DNA of 5,701 bases from Thermoplasmata archaeon (GCA_021823085.1 JAKAPG010000115.1:1-5701); one strand, 5' to 3'. Shown: positions 1 to 5,659, counted from the first letter of the stretch. Made by a program: numbers and translations. The notes: generated from the letters alone by a model not told the origin.

Positions 1-60
1 TGGGCCAGTCGCGAACCGGTGGTGGTCATCGTTCTCGGGTGGACCAGCTCGCTCGTGTAG
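1..60 (+). CDS. Possible 3' end of an upstream gene (partial)
   Basis: Frame 1 reads 19 codons from the window edge to a TAG at 58-60, ending in a hydrophobic tail with the string VVVIVLGW. Sixteen of the 19 codons end in G or C, which matches the codon habit of the other genes here, and the competing + frames are less biased. The fragment is too short to assign to a family. It would lie 60 bp upstream of fhs on the same strand. This is a composition-based guess only. Confidence 0.3.
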   Translation, partial: WASREPVVVIVLGWTSSLV

Positions 61-87
61 ATGATAGGTTGGGAGAGATTGACTGAG

Positions 88-99
88 TCCTTAACATGA
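88..99 (+). promoter_or_regulatory. Candidate TATA element for fhs
   Basis: The most AT-rich short stretch near the gene, TTAACAT at 91-97, lies 24-30 nt before the fhs ATG. That is the spacing expected of an archaeal TATA box when transcription begins at or next to the start codon. The box is a poor match to consensus. It supports a leaderless fhs mRNA, but weakly. Confidence 0.3.
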
Positions 100-120
100 G
101 TCCGGAGCTGTGCGGCACGC

Positions 121-1737
121 ATGGCGACACGACCGATCCGCGAAGTTGCCGAGGCGCTCGGGCTCCCGGAAGCGTCCTGGATCCCGTACGGTCGCTCGAT
201 CGCGAAGGTCGATCCGACCGCTCGGTCCGCGACGCTCGGTAGCTCGCCCGGCCGGGTCGTGCTCGTCACGGGGATGACGCCCGGGCGCGAGGGCGTCGGC
301 AAGACGGTGACCACGCTCGGACTGAGCGAGGGGTTGGCCCGACGCGGCGTACGCGCGGTGGCCTGCCTCCGCCAGCCGTCTCTGGGACCGGTCTTCGGGA
401 TCAAAGGCGGTGGGGCCGGGGGAGGGCGGGCGACCGTCGAGCCCGAGACCGAGGTCAACCTCGGCCTCACCGGGGACATCGATGCGGTCACCAACGCCCA
501 CAACCTCCTCGCCGCCCTCATCGACAATCACTTGCACCACGGCAACACCCTGGGCATCGACCCCGCGACCATCGCGTGGCCGCGCGCGCTCGACGTCGAG
601 GACCGGACCCTACGTGACATTGAGATTGGGGGCGGCGCCGAAAACGGGCCCACGCGCCGATCCTCGTTCGTCGTTACCGCCGCCTCGGAGATCATGGCCA
701 TCCTGGGCCTCGCTCGCGACGCAGCGGATCTCCGGGCTCGAATCGAACGGATCCGGGTGGGGCTCGACCGTCGGGGCCGCGTCCTTCGTGCCGGTGATCT
801 CGGGGCGGCCGGTGCGATGGCGGCCATCCTCCGTCACGCCCGGTGGCCGAACCTCCTGCAGAGCGCCGAGGGCAGCCCCGTCCTGGTACACGGGGGGCCG
901 TTCGGGAACCTCTCCTACGGTACCACCACGACCGCGTCGATCGAGCTCGCGCGTCGACTTGCCGAAGTGGTGATCGTCGAGGCCGGGTTCGGTAGCGACC
1001 TCGGTGGGGAGAAGTTCGTGGACATCGTGGCCCCCGAGTCGGGCGCGTTCCCATCGGCGGCCGTGCTCGTGAGCAGCCTGCCCGTGATCCACGAACACGC
1101 ACCGGGACGGACGGGAGTCGGGTCGCTCGACCCCGGCCTCGAGAACCTCGACCAGCATGTCCGGAACCTCCGAGCGTTCGGCCTCGATCCCGTGATCGCG
1201 CTCAATCGATTCCCGACCGACGATCCCGCCGAGATCGCGGCGGTCCGCTCCTTCTGTGCGGGGCTGTCGGTACCGATCGAGGAGGCCTCGGGATTCTCGG
1301 ACGGCGGCGCCGGGATGGAAAGGCTCGCGGACGCCACGATGAACACGCTGTCCCGACGGCAGACGGCTCGACCGATCATCACGGCCCGGCAGCCGCTCTC
1401 CGAGCAGCTGGACGCGGTCGTACGTACCTGCTACGCAGGGGATGGCGTCGACCTCTCTCCGGAGGCGGAGCGTCAGCTCGCCGATCCTTCCGCGTTCGAG
1501 CCGGAGCATGGGCCGGTCTGCGTCGCGAAGACACCGCTGTCGTTGAGCGACGATCCGCATCGCCGGGGGAGGCCCCGTGGCTTCCGGGTGCACGTTCGCC
1601 GTTGGGTGCCGGCGAGCGGGGCCGGTTACACCGTTGCGCTGCTCGGCGAGATCCAGACGATGCCCGGGCTACCGACCGCTCCCCGGGCCACTCGCATCAC
1701 GATCGACGAGCGCGGCGAGCCGGTAGGCGTTACTTAG
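121..1737 (+). CDS. fhs: Formate--tetrahydrofolate ligase (10-formyl-THF synthetase), divergent
   Basis: This cytoplasmic enzyme makes 10-formyl-tetrahydrofolate from formate, ATP and tetrahydrofolate, feeding C1 units into purine and related pathways. The 538 residues align over the full family length (bacterial enzymes are about 555-560). Visible blocks are YGRSIAKVD (23-31), the nucleotide loop TPGREGVGKTVTT (53-65), LRQPSLGPVFGIKGG (83-97), TGDIDAV (117-123), NLLAALIDNHLHHGN (128-142), ASEIMAIL (188-195), EAGFGSDLGGEKF (287-299), CVAKTPLSLSDDP (467-479) and MPGLP (514-518). The Lys of the loop (K61), the Arg of LRxPS (R84) and the Asp of TGD (D119), which correspond to residues studied in the Moorella enzyme, are kept. 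Departures from the family include Q85 where Glu is usual, GGGAGGGR for GGAAGGGY, and loss of the usual VRALKxHGG block near 318-328. The ATG at 121 is the only usable start, because an in-frame TGA lies at 97-99. A GGAG at 104-107 is rather distant, so translation may be leaderless. The gene converges with the next one; no folD is in view. Confidence 0.95.
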   Translation: MATRPIREVAEALGLPEASWIPYGRSIAKVDPTARSATLGSSPGRVVLVTGMTPGREGVGKTVTTLGLSEGLARRGVRAVACLRQPSLGPVFGIKGGGAGGGRATVEPETEVNLGLTGDIDAVTNAHNLLAALIDNHLHHGNTLGIDPATIAWPRALDVEDRTLRDIEIGGGAENGPTRRSSFVVTAASEIMAILGLARDAADLRARIERIRVGLDRRGRVLRAGDLGAAGAMAAILRHARWPNLLQSAEGSPVLVHGGPFGNLSYGTTTTASIELARRLAEVVIVEAGFGSDLGGEKFVDIVAPESGAFPSAAVLVSSLPVIHEHAPGRTGVGSLDPGLENLDQHVRNLRAFGLDPVIALNRFPTDDPAEIAAVRSFCAGLSVPIEEASGFSDGGAGMERLADATMNTLSRRQTARPIITARQPLSEQLDAVVRTCYAGDGVDLSPEAERQLADPSAFEPEHGPVCVAKTPLSLSDDPHRRGRPRGFRVHVRRWVPASGAGYTVALLGEIQTMPGLPTAPRATRITIDERGEPVGVT

Positions 1738-1771
1738 ACGACGCACGCAGCGTGGAGTCGGGGCAGGAGAC

Positions 1772-2491
1772 CTACTTCGTGGCCGGGTCCGGCCAAGCGT
1801 ACTCCTTCGACCGCTCCAGGAACGCCTGGAGTAGGACGCGGGTTTGGTCGATCTGGAGCTCGGTCTCGATGAGCGCGGTCCTCCACTGCGCGAGAGCGGT
1901 GTCGGAGAGATGCATGGGAAGGCAAGAGTTCGCGAAATCTCCCTCGAAACCCGCCCACGCGAGCTCGGAAGTGGCGAGACCGATGAGTACGTTCCCCAAG
2001 AGGGCCTGATAGAGCCCCGGATGGACCGCGTACCCATCGAGCAGGGTCCGGACCTCGTTCAACCGTGCGGCGCTTTGCGTCGGCTCATCCTGGAGCTCGA
2101 TCAAGGGGAGGCGGCATTCCTCCGTGTGCGGCAGCACGGTCCGTGCGGCGACGAACTGGCCCACGTGCACGTCGAGCATCCGGTCCGCGTACTTCTGCCA
2201 GATCTCCACGCCGTCGCGCACGATGTCGACCGGGACCTTCTGGCCCGAGGCGAGGGTCCGTCCGAGGGCGGAGATCCGGCGCATCAGCGGCTCCAGGATC
2301 TCGGTTCGTTCGCGCCGAAGGTCGCGCAGCAACTCGTCCACGAGGGCGATCGTGTCGGGAGAGTTCGAACGCGGGTTCGCGCCGGGCTGTTCTTGGCTCG
2401 CCTTCGGAAGACGGGCGAGATGCAAGGCCGCGCGCAGGTGGGACCGTGCGCGATGGGAAGATCCGGGGGAGGACGGAGGTGCTTCGGTCAC
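1772..2491 (-). CDS. Unrecognised soluble, mostly helical protein
   Basis: I do not recognise the family with confidence. The 239-residue product has a Pro/Ser/Arg-rich, low-complexity first 45 residues and then a largely alpha-helical body. It has no membrane segment or signal peptide. Third codon positions are strongly G/C and composition is ordinary, so this strand, not the overlapping + frame, is the coding one. Residues 48-120 follow the spacing of the first helices of hemerythrin-like bundles: a helical stretch, then a GxxVPVD turn at 83-89, then WQKYADRM at 98-105. The His and Glu iron ligands expected there are not in place, so any such relation would be to a non-canonical or non-iron fold. 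Possible metal-ligand clusters are PHTEEC (121-126) and CLPMH (190-194). The start is uncertain: GTG at 2491 is the furthest possible (in-frame TGA at 2504-2506), while a TTG at codon 23 and a GTG at codon 51 are alternatives; no Shine-Dalgarno is seen. It converges with fhs (34-bp gap) and diverges from the CBS gene. Confidence 0.8.
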   Translation of the reverse strand: MTEAPPSSPGSSHRARSHLRAALHLARLPKASQEQPGANPRSNSPDTIALVDELLRDLRRERTEILEPLMRRISALGRTLASGQKVPVDIVRDGVEIWQKYADRMLDVHVGQFVAARTVLPHTEECRLPLIELQDEPTQSAARLNEVRTLLDGYAVHPGLYQALLGNVLIGLATSELAWAGFEGDFANSCLPMHLSDTALAQWRTALIETELQIDQTRVLLQAFLERSKEYAWPDPATK

Positions 2492-2631
2492 GAAGGTGGG
2501 AACTCACGGGCCACTCTTGAACGCCTCGTGAACCGCACCTGACGGGCCGACGGGAGGTTCGGGCAGGTCGATTTCACTCGACCCCTGCCTTATCTCCCCG
2601 GATCCGAGTGGTAATCGACCGCGGAGTTCGT
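2492..2631. promoter_or_regulatory. Divergent intergenic region with two weak TATA-like elements
   Basis: This spacer separates the unrecognised minus-strand gene from the plus-strand CBS gene. On the + strand TTATCT at 2590-2595 would place initiation near 2618, giving a leader of about 14 nt that contains the CBS Shine-Dalgarno. On the - strand GTGAAATC (2570-2577) is the best TATA-like candidate for the leftward gene, implying a leader of roughly 55 nt. Another weak option, TTCAAGA on the - strand, lies 24-30 nt before the GTG at 2491. None is a good consensus box; assignments are by spacing and local AT content. Confidence 0.3.
2623..2626 (+). promoter_or_regulatory. Shine-Dalgarno GGAG deciding the CBS start
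   Basis: GGAG ends five bases before the ATG at 2632. This favours that ATG over the in-frame GTG at 2608, which has no comparable site in front of it. Starting at 2632 also gives an N-terminus (MAIPSTVSDVMT) typical of stand-alone CBS proteins. Confidence 0.55.
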
Positions 2632-3186
2632 ATGGCGATACCTTCGACCGTCTCGGACGTGATGACCCGCCTCGTGTTGACCACGACCCCAGACGCGCGC
2701 CTCGAAGAGGCCGCGCGAATGCTGCGGCAGTTCCACATCTCCGGGCTTCCGGTGGTTGACGCCGAGCGACGCATCGTCGGCGTGATCAGCGAGAAGGACA
2801 TCGCCCGGGACCTCCAGCTCGCCTCCGGGCTAGCGTCCCCCCGCGGAATCCTTGATCTCTTGCTCGAGTCCGCTCCGCCGAAGGGAGAGGGCATCCTCGA
2901 GGTCTGCCGGAACCGGCTCAGGAACGCTCGGGTTCGGGACCTCATGAGCCGGCCGGCGGTCACCCTCCCTCCGGAAGCTCCGATCTCGGAGGCCGCGCGT
3001 TCGATGAGGGAGCATGCCATCAACCGATTGCCGGTCGTGGATCCCGCCGGGAAGGTCGTGGGCATCGTAACCCGGGCGGACCTGTTGGCCGGCCTCGGCG
3101 TTCGGCCCCACTCGGAGGTGCGGTCACGACGTCCGATGCCCCGAGGGACCCGGGCGCCGGCGCCAGACCCGTTCGCGGACGCCTAA
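2632..3186 (+). CDS. Two-CBS-domain protein
   Basis: Tandem CBS domains form a Bateman module that generally binds AMP, ATP or other adenosyl ligands and acts as a sensor. No catalytic domain is attached, so this 184-residue cytoplasmic protein is probably a stand-alone regulator with an unknown partner. CBS1 spans about residues 6-60, with SDVMT at 8-12, HISGLPVVD at 35-43 and IVGVISEKDI at 48-57. CBS2 spans about 101-153, with VRDLMSRP at 101-108, AINRLPVVD at 129-137 and VVGIVTRADLL at 142-152. A charged linker of about 40 residues (61-100) separates them. The last 27 residues are Arg- and Pro-rich and probably disordered. I chose ATG 2632, preceded by GGAG at good spacing, over the GTG at 2608, which would add eight residues. 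It is transcribed alone, divergent from the gene to its left and convergent with the one to its right. The sequence does not identify the ligand. Confidence 0.92.
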   Translation: MAIPSTVSDVMTRLVLTTTPDARLEEAARMLRQFHISGLPVVDAERRIVGVISEKDIARDLQLASGLASPRGILDLLLESAPPKGEGILEVCRNRLRNARVRDLMSRPAVTLPPEAPISEAARSMREHAINRLPVVDPAGKVVGIVTRADLLAGLGVRPHSEVRSRRPMPRGTRAPAPDPFADA

Positions 3187-3206
3187 GGAAGCACGGCGGA
3201 CCCGTC

Positions 3207-3214
3207 GATCTTTT
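3207..3214 (+). terminator. Candidate T-tract terminator of the CBS gene
   Basis: CGATCTTTT ends with four T at 3211-3214, about 25 nt after the CBS stop codon, in otherwise GC-rich DNA. Archaeal RNA polymerase commonly terminates at short T-runs without a hairpin. The run is short, so this is tentative. Confidence 0.3.
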
Positions 3215-3257
3215 CGTGGCTTGCCTACCCTCGAGACACCGGCAGGGCAGGGGGACG

Positions 3258-3264
3258 GGAAAAG
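3258..3264 (-). terminator. Candidate T-tract terminator of the DUF981-like gene
   Basis: AAAA at 3260-3263 reads as TTTT on the minus strand, about 70 nt after the stop of the leftward membrane-protein gene. A hairpin-forming palindrome (3277-3305) lies between the stop and this tract, so leftward transcripts would pass the hairpin and then the U-run. Confidence 0.3.
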
Positions 3265-3276
3265 GGTGAGCTCGTC

Positions 3277-3305
3277 GGACCCACGTGCCGCGCGGCACCC
3301 GGTCC
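3277..3305. repeat. Palindromic hairpin in convergent intergenic region
   Basis: GTGCCGCGCGGCAC at 3285-3298 is a perfect 14-base palindrome. It is framed by GGACC (3277-3281) and GGTCC (3301-3305), which are also complementary, with 3- and 2-base interruptions between the inner and outer arms. As RNA this gives two 5-bp GC-rich stems in a row with a CGCG tetraloop. It lies between two convergent genes and would fold in transcripts of either strand. A role as 3'-end stabiliser or terminator is likely; a protein-binding palindrome is the alternative. Confidence 0.5.
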
Positions 3306-3332
3306 TCGGGCTCCTTCTCCTTTCGGATCGGT

Positions 3333-3980
3333 TCAGGCGAGATGCGCCCAGACGATGTTGAACGCGTAGAGCACCGCCGCGAGCCCGGCGAGGAAGGTGA
3401 CCACCAGGAAGGCGCCCAGCAAGACCGTCCACATGCGGGGATATGCCGGGATCTCGGTCGAGGCGATCGGCTGGACGTTGGGCATCTTCGGGCCCATGAT
3501 GAACCAGTCGACGAACAGGGCCGGGACGAGCGAGCCGATCGCGAGAGCCCCGAAGGCAAGGTAGAGAAGCAACGTCTCCAGCGGGTCCGACGTGAGGTGG
3601 AGCTGATAGGCACGTACGCCGTAGAAGATGACCCCGCAGCCCACGACCACCCCGAAGACTCCTACGAAACTGGTCGGAAGCCGGAGCAGGACCGCGAGGC
3701 CGAAGGCCTCGATCAAGAGAGCGAGCAACGCGAGCGGATCGAAAAAGAACACATTGTACGATCCGGGGAGCGGGAAGGTGAGCTCTCCCCAGACCGCTAC
3801 GATCCCGATGATGGTGGCAAGTATGACCAGCAAGAGAGCGCCCGAGCGCATGCCGGTCATCGCGCGATCGAGATCTTTCCGCCGGAAGTTGAACCACGCG
3901 TAGAACCCTGTGTAGAAGATGCCAACGGCAGCGAGGATCAGCAGGTTGACGATCAGGGAGATGTTGTCGATGAACGCCAT
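3333..3980 (-). CDS. DUF981-like six-helix membrane protein
   Basis: This is an integral membrane protein of unknown function. The 215 residues contain six hydrophobic segments, at about 6-28, 45-64, 81-100, 104-122, 134-160 and 184-208. The loop after helix 2 carries GELTFPLPGSYNVFFFDP (65-82), which together with length and helix layout resembles the archaeal DUF981 family; that assignment is from memory of the family and unverified. A second polar loop, MGPKMPNVQPIASTEIP (162-178), precedes the last helix. RRKDLDR (33-39) after helix 1 is positively charged, suggesting that loop is cytoplasmic and the N-terminus outside. I chose ATG 3980 because GGAGG ends eight bases before it. The longer reading from an ATG at 4040 would add 20 polar residues encoded across that Shine-Dalgarno. 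The gene is transcribed alone toward the CBS gene. No catalytic motif is visible. Confidence 0.86.
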   Translation of the reverse strand: MAFIDNISLIVNLLILAAVGIFYTGFYAWFNFRRKDLDRAMTGMRSGALLLVILATIIGIVAVWGELTFPLPGSYNVFFFDPLALLALLIEAFGLAVLLRLPTSFVGVFGVVVGCGVIFYGVRAYQLHLTSDPLETLLLYLAFGALAIGSLVPALFVDWFIMGPKMPNVQPIASTEIPAYPRMWTVLLGAFLVVTFLAGLAAVLYAFNIVWAHLA

Positions 3981-3988
3981 CTTACGAT

Positions 3989-3993
3989 CCTCC
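3989..3993 (-). promoter_or_regulatory. Strong Shine-Dalgarno for the DUF981-like gene
   Basis: The minus strand reads GGGGAGGATCGTAAG immediately before the ATG at 3980, with GGAGG eight bases upstream of it. This is the best ribosome-binding site in the window. It fixes the start and argues that this mRNA has a leader, unlike the neighbouring zinc-ribbon gene. Confidence 0.6.
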
Positions 3994-4082
3994 CCGAAGC
4001 AAGGTCGGCGGTTCGACGACTTGCGCTCCTCCGCGTGCATCGGTTTCGGTCATCGGGTTACCGTGGAACGCAGTCGGACCCT

Positions 4083-4096
4083 CGCATCTAAACCCG
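4083..4096 (-). promoter_or_regulatory. Candidate TATA element for the DUF981-like gene
   Basis: The minus strand reads GGGTTTAGATGC here, the most TATA-like string upstream of the gene. It would place initiation near 4062, giving a leader of about 80 nt before ATG 3980. An inverted repeat (4104-4125) lies just upstream of it on the same strand. Assigned by AT content only. Confidence 0.25.
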
Positions 4097-4103
4097 AGGT
4101 CAA

Positions 4104-4125
4104 CTACGGTTGAACCTCCCCGTAG
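4104..4125. repeat. Perfect inverted repeat CTACGG-N10-CCGTAG
   Basis: CTACGG at 4104-4109 and CCGTAG at 4120-4125 are exact reverse complements separated by ten bases. The repeat sits just upstream of the candidate TATA element for the DUF981-like gene. It could be an operator for a dimeric regulator, an RNA hairpin at the end of the leftward transcript, or chance. Confidence 0.35.
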
Positions 4126-4472
4126 GACAAAGGCTCCTTCGAGGCGACGTGCACGATATCGCCGCGAGAGCGCGAAGTCCGGGGTATAGACCGGTCCAGA
4201 CTCCGACCGTGCACACAATCCCCCGACGGAACGGAGATCGACTGTACCAAGGGCCTCATCCACCAGTTTGTCGCGATCGTGAACGCCCGCCGGGAGGGCG
4301 GGGGCGAGGGCGCGCGGAACGAGACCGAGATCCGCGGGAGGCCCGCCACCCTGTCTCGGAGTCGGGACGATGGCACCGATGTACCTATTCTCTGGGGTCC
4401 CGGCTCGGGCCCGGCCCCCTTCCATGCCACCGGACCCCTTCCCGGGCTCCGGGTGACCCGAGTGTCGGGCCC
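4126..4472. other. Stretch with no convincing gene; possible gene remnant
   Basis: About 350 bases separate the DUF981-like gene from the C2H2 gene. No frame has both a plausible start and a recognisable protein. Third-position G/C bias is nevertheless high (roughly 90% by hand count over about 4265-4360) in + frame 1 and, because they share the same wobble position, in one minus-strand frame that is open from an ATG at 4430 to TAG at 4104. The + frame has the more coding-like purine-first codons around 4231-4345 but no start codon before GTG 4279, and it runs on antisense through the C2H2 gene. A GC-rich hairpin lies at 4286-4302 (CCCGCC/GGCGGG), and a TATA-like GGTATAGAC at 4183-4191. It could be a decayed gene, a small unrecognised gene, or a long untranslated region. 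Confidence 0.35.
4457..4469 (-). terminator. Hairpin just after the C2H2 gene
   Basis: CCCGA (4457-4461) and TCGGG (4465-4469) pair around a three-base loop, four bases past the C2H2 stop codon on the minus strand. No T-run follows, so it is more likely an mRNA 3'-end structure than a classical terminator. Confidence 0.25.
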
Positions 4473-4637
4473 TCAGCTCGTCGGTGTCCGACGGCTCGGG
4501 CGCTTGGGAGGAGGGTGGGTCTCCTCGAGTCCGGCGTGGGCCTCCTCTCGATGGAGCGCCAGGGTCTCCTCCGAGCGGAAGACGCGGCCACACTCCGGGC
4601 AGATCGCCTCGATCTCGTCGTACTCAACGTAGGGCAT
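4473..4637 (-). CDS. Small single C2H2 zinc-finger protein
   Basis: A 54-residue protein with one C2H2 finger: C13-x2-C16-x12-H29-x4-H34, containing CPECGRVF at 13-20 and LALHREEAH at 26-34. It also has the conserved hydrophobic positions of the fold (F20, L26). Such single-finger proteins are common in archaea, usually uncharacterised, and are presumed to bind DNA, RNA or protein. Residues 1-12 are acidic. The tail after residue 40 is Pro-, Lys- and Arg-rich (PPPKRPSRR at 42-50), which suits nucleic-acid contact. ATG 4637 is the only start after an in-frame TGA. A good Shine-Dalgarno-like GAGGTGA lies upstream, but about 18 bases away, farther than normal. It follows the zinc-ribbon membrane gene by 51 bp on the same strand, so co-transcription is possible. 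The intact finger geometry is the main evidence that this is a real gene. Confidence 0.75.
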   Translation of the reverse strand: MPYVEYDEIEAICPECGRVFRSEETLALHREEAHAGLEETHPPPKRPSRRTPTS

Positions 4638-4688
4638 CGTACCGACGCGGAGGAGTCACCTCGCGTAAGGACCTTCCGAATCGCCCGG

Positions 4689-5552
4689 CTAAGCGCCGGA
4701 GATCGTTCCGGGAACGGTACAGGACATCGCGCGCTTGCGGACGTTCCAGGCGGCGATGAAAATGAGAATCGTCCCGATCAGGTTGAGGTACGGGAAGATG
4801 GACAGGACCATGCCGATCTTGAACAGGACGGTGCCGTAGCGCGTTCCGAGCCTCCAGAGCCCCAGCCAGATGCCAATGATTCCCACGAGCGCGAGGATGG
4901 CTCCGACTGCGATCAGTCCGGCTCCTGCGACGAGGGGTCCCACGTGAATGCAGCTCGACGGGATCGGGGTGACGTAATTCGCGCACGCCGCGAGTTGGCC
5001 CGCCTGGTAGAGGATCCAGGCGGCCGATCCGATCGCAATCGCGATGCCCACGACGGCGACCCAGCTCAGCCGGGACGGCGTTCGGAACCGGGGATCGACC
5101 GACGCGAGGGTGGCAAAGGAACGTCCGAAGAGGAGATACTGGACCAGCGCCAGCGCGCCGGCTACGACGACGAGGACGAGGAGAGCGTTGACGACGGCCC
5201 CCGTCAGGACCTTGATCCCGAAACCGCTGGCATCGGCGACGGAGACCCTGTCGACGTAGGGAAGGGCGATCGAAATGATGACGGCGATGAACCCGAGGAT
5301 CGCAGCCAGCAGGGCCCAGCCCATGGATCGCGCGTCGATCGGCCCCCAGGAGTCTCCCGGCGCTGAGGCCGGGGTTGCGGAATACGCAAGCGGGCTCCCC
5401 GGTAGAGATCCGGAGGCCCCCGAGGAGGGGTTCGGCGCCGGATACTGCGGAGGAGTTCCCGCGGGAGGCATCGCCCGCCCACACGCGGGACAGAACGCGG
5501 CACCCGCGTCGACCGGGCGCCCGCACGCAGGACAGTATCGAACCGACGCCAT
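4689..5552 (-). CDS. Zinc-ribbon multi-pass membrane protein (DUF973-like)
   Basis: A 287-residue membrane protein of unknown function. An N-terminal zinc ribbon is formed by CPAC at 7-10 and CPAC at 21-24, each followed by G. A Pro/Ser/Gly/Ala-rich linker (about 28-75) follows, then at least five hydrophobic segments: about 78-98, 113-142, 163-182, 205-232 and 241-269. The arrangement resembles archaeal zinc-ribbon/DUF973-type proteins, an assignment made from layout rather than a search. The Arg-rich loop 143-161 suggests a cytoplasmic side, which would put the loop with C190 and C201 outside, where they could form a disulfide. The C-terminal VRKR (271-274) then fits poorly if there are exactly five helices, so one segment may be a re-entrant or double pass. 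The ATG at 5552 is supported by an AAATAT box 25-30 nt upstream, implying a leaderless mRNA. It lies upstream of the C2H2 gene in the same direction. Confidence 0.88.
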   Translation of the reverse strand: MASVRYCPACGRPVDAGAAFCPACGRAMPPAGTPPQYPAPNPSSGASGSLPGSPLAYSATPASAPGDSWGPIDARSMGWALLAAILGFIAVIISIALPYVDRVSVADASGFGIKVLTGAVVNALLVLVVVAGALALVQYLLFGRSFATLASVDPRFRTPSRLSWVAVVGIAIAIGSAAWILYQAGQLAACANYVTPIPSSCIHVGPLVAGAGLIAVGAILALVGIIGIWLGLWRLGTRYGTVLFKIGMVLSIFPYLNLIGTILIFIAAWNVRKRAMSCTVPGTISGA

Positions 5553-5573
5553 CCGATGAACCGGAGGTATCGT

Positions 5574-5584
5574 AGGATATTTCC
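5574..5584 (-). promoter_or_regulatory. TATA box of the zinc-ribbon membrane gene
   Basis: The minus strand reads GGAAATATCC, with AAATAT 25-30 nt before the ATG at 5552 and purines just upstream in the position of a BRE. This spacing predicts a transcript beginning at or one or two bases before the start codon. No Shine-Dalgarno precedes the ATG, in agreement. Confidence 0.5.
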
Positions 5585-5659
5585 CTTCCGATGGAAACGG
5601 TGGGACGCCGTCGAGGGCGCAATCGGTCGGAGATCCTGCCGGAATGTAGAAGACGATAC

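Noticed and set aside
610..1593. 327-codon open frame on the - strand inside fhs
   Set aside because: It is wholly antisense to conserved ligase motifs, with an Arg-, Asp- and Pro-rich composition typical of a shadow frame.
1844..2542. 232-codon open frame on the + strand opposite the helical protein
   Set aside because: Composition is shadow-like (Gly, Arg, Asp and His rich), and the minus-strand frame has the better codon pattern and residue balance.
2608..3186. GTG start for the CBS protein at 2608
   Set aside because: There is no ribosome-binding site or correctly spaced TATA in front of it, whereas ATG 2632 has GGAG at the right distance.
3333..4040. Longer version of the DUF981-like protein starting at ATG 4040
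   Set aside because: The extra 20 residues are polar and cover the GGAGG that serves ATG 3980. The shorter form begins right at the first helix.
3285..4091. 268-codon open frame on the + strand
   Set aside because: It is the polar antisense image of the six-helix membrane protein, which has a strong Shine-Dalgarno and clear hydrophobic segments.
4104..4125. tRNA T-arm resemblance (GGTTCAA on the minus strand)
   Set aside because: The flanking bases do not form a T stem, and no acceptor, D or anticodon arm could be folded around it.
4104..4259. Short minus-strand frame ending RGDIVHVASKEP, faintly like the GDIVVVASK strand of F420-0:glutamyl ligases
   Set aside because: Only a few residues agree and the frame stops ten residues later. 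It is too little for homology, so the stretch is left as an unresolved region.
4126..4472. Structured RNA such as SRP RNA or RNase P RNA
   Set aside because: None of the conserved core strings of these RNAs was found on either strand. The GC hairpins alone are not specific.
4110..5366. 418-codon open frame on the + strand
   Set aside because: Its product is overwhelmingly Asp, Arg, Glu and Gly, the usual antisense image of a hydrophobic GC-rich gene. It lies opposite the zinc-ribbon and C2H2 genes, which have real motifs.
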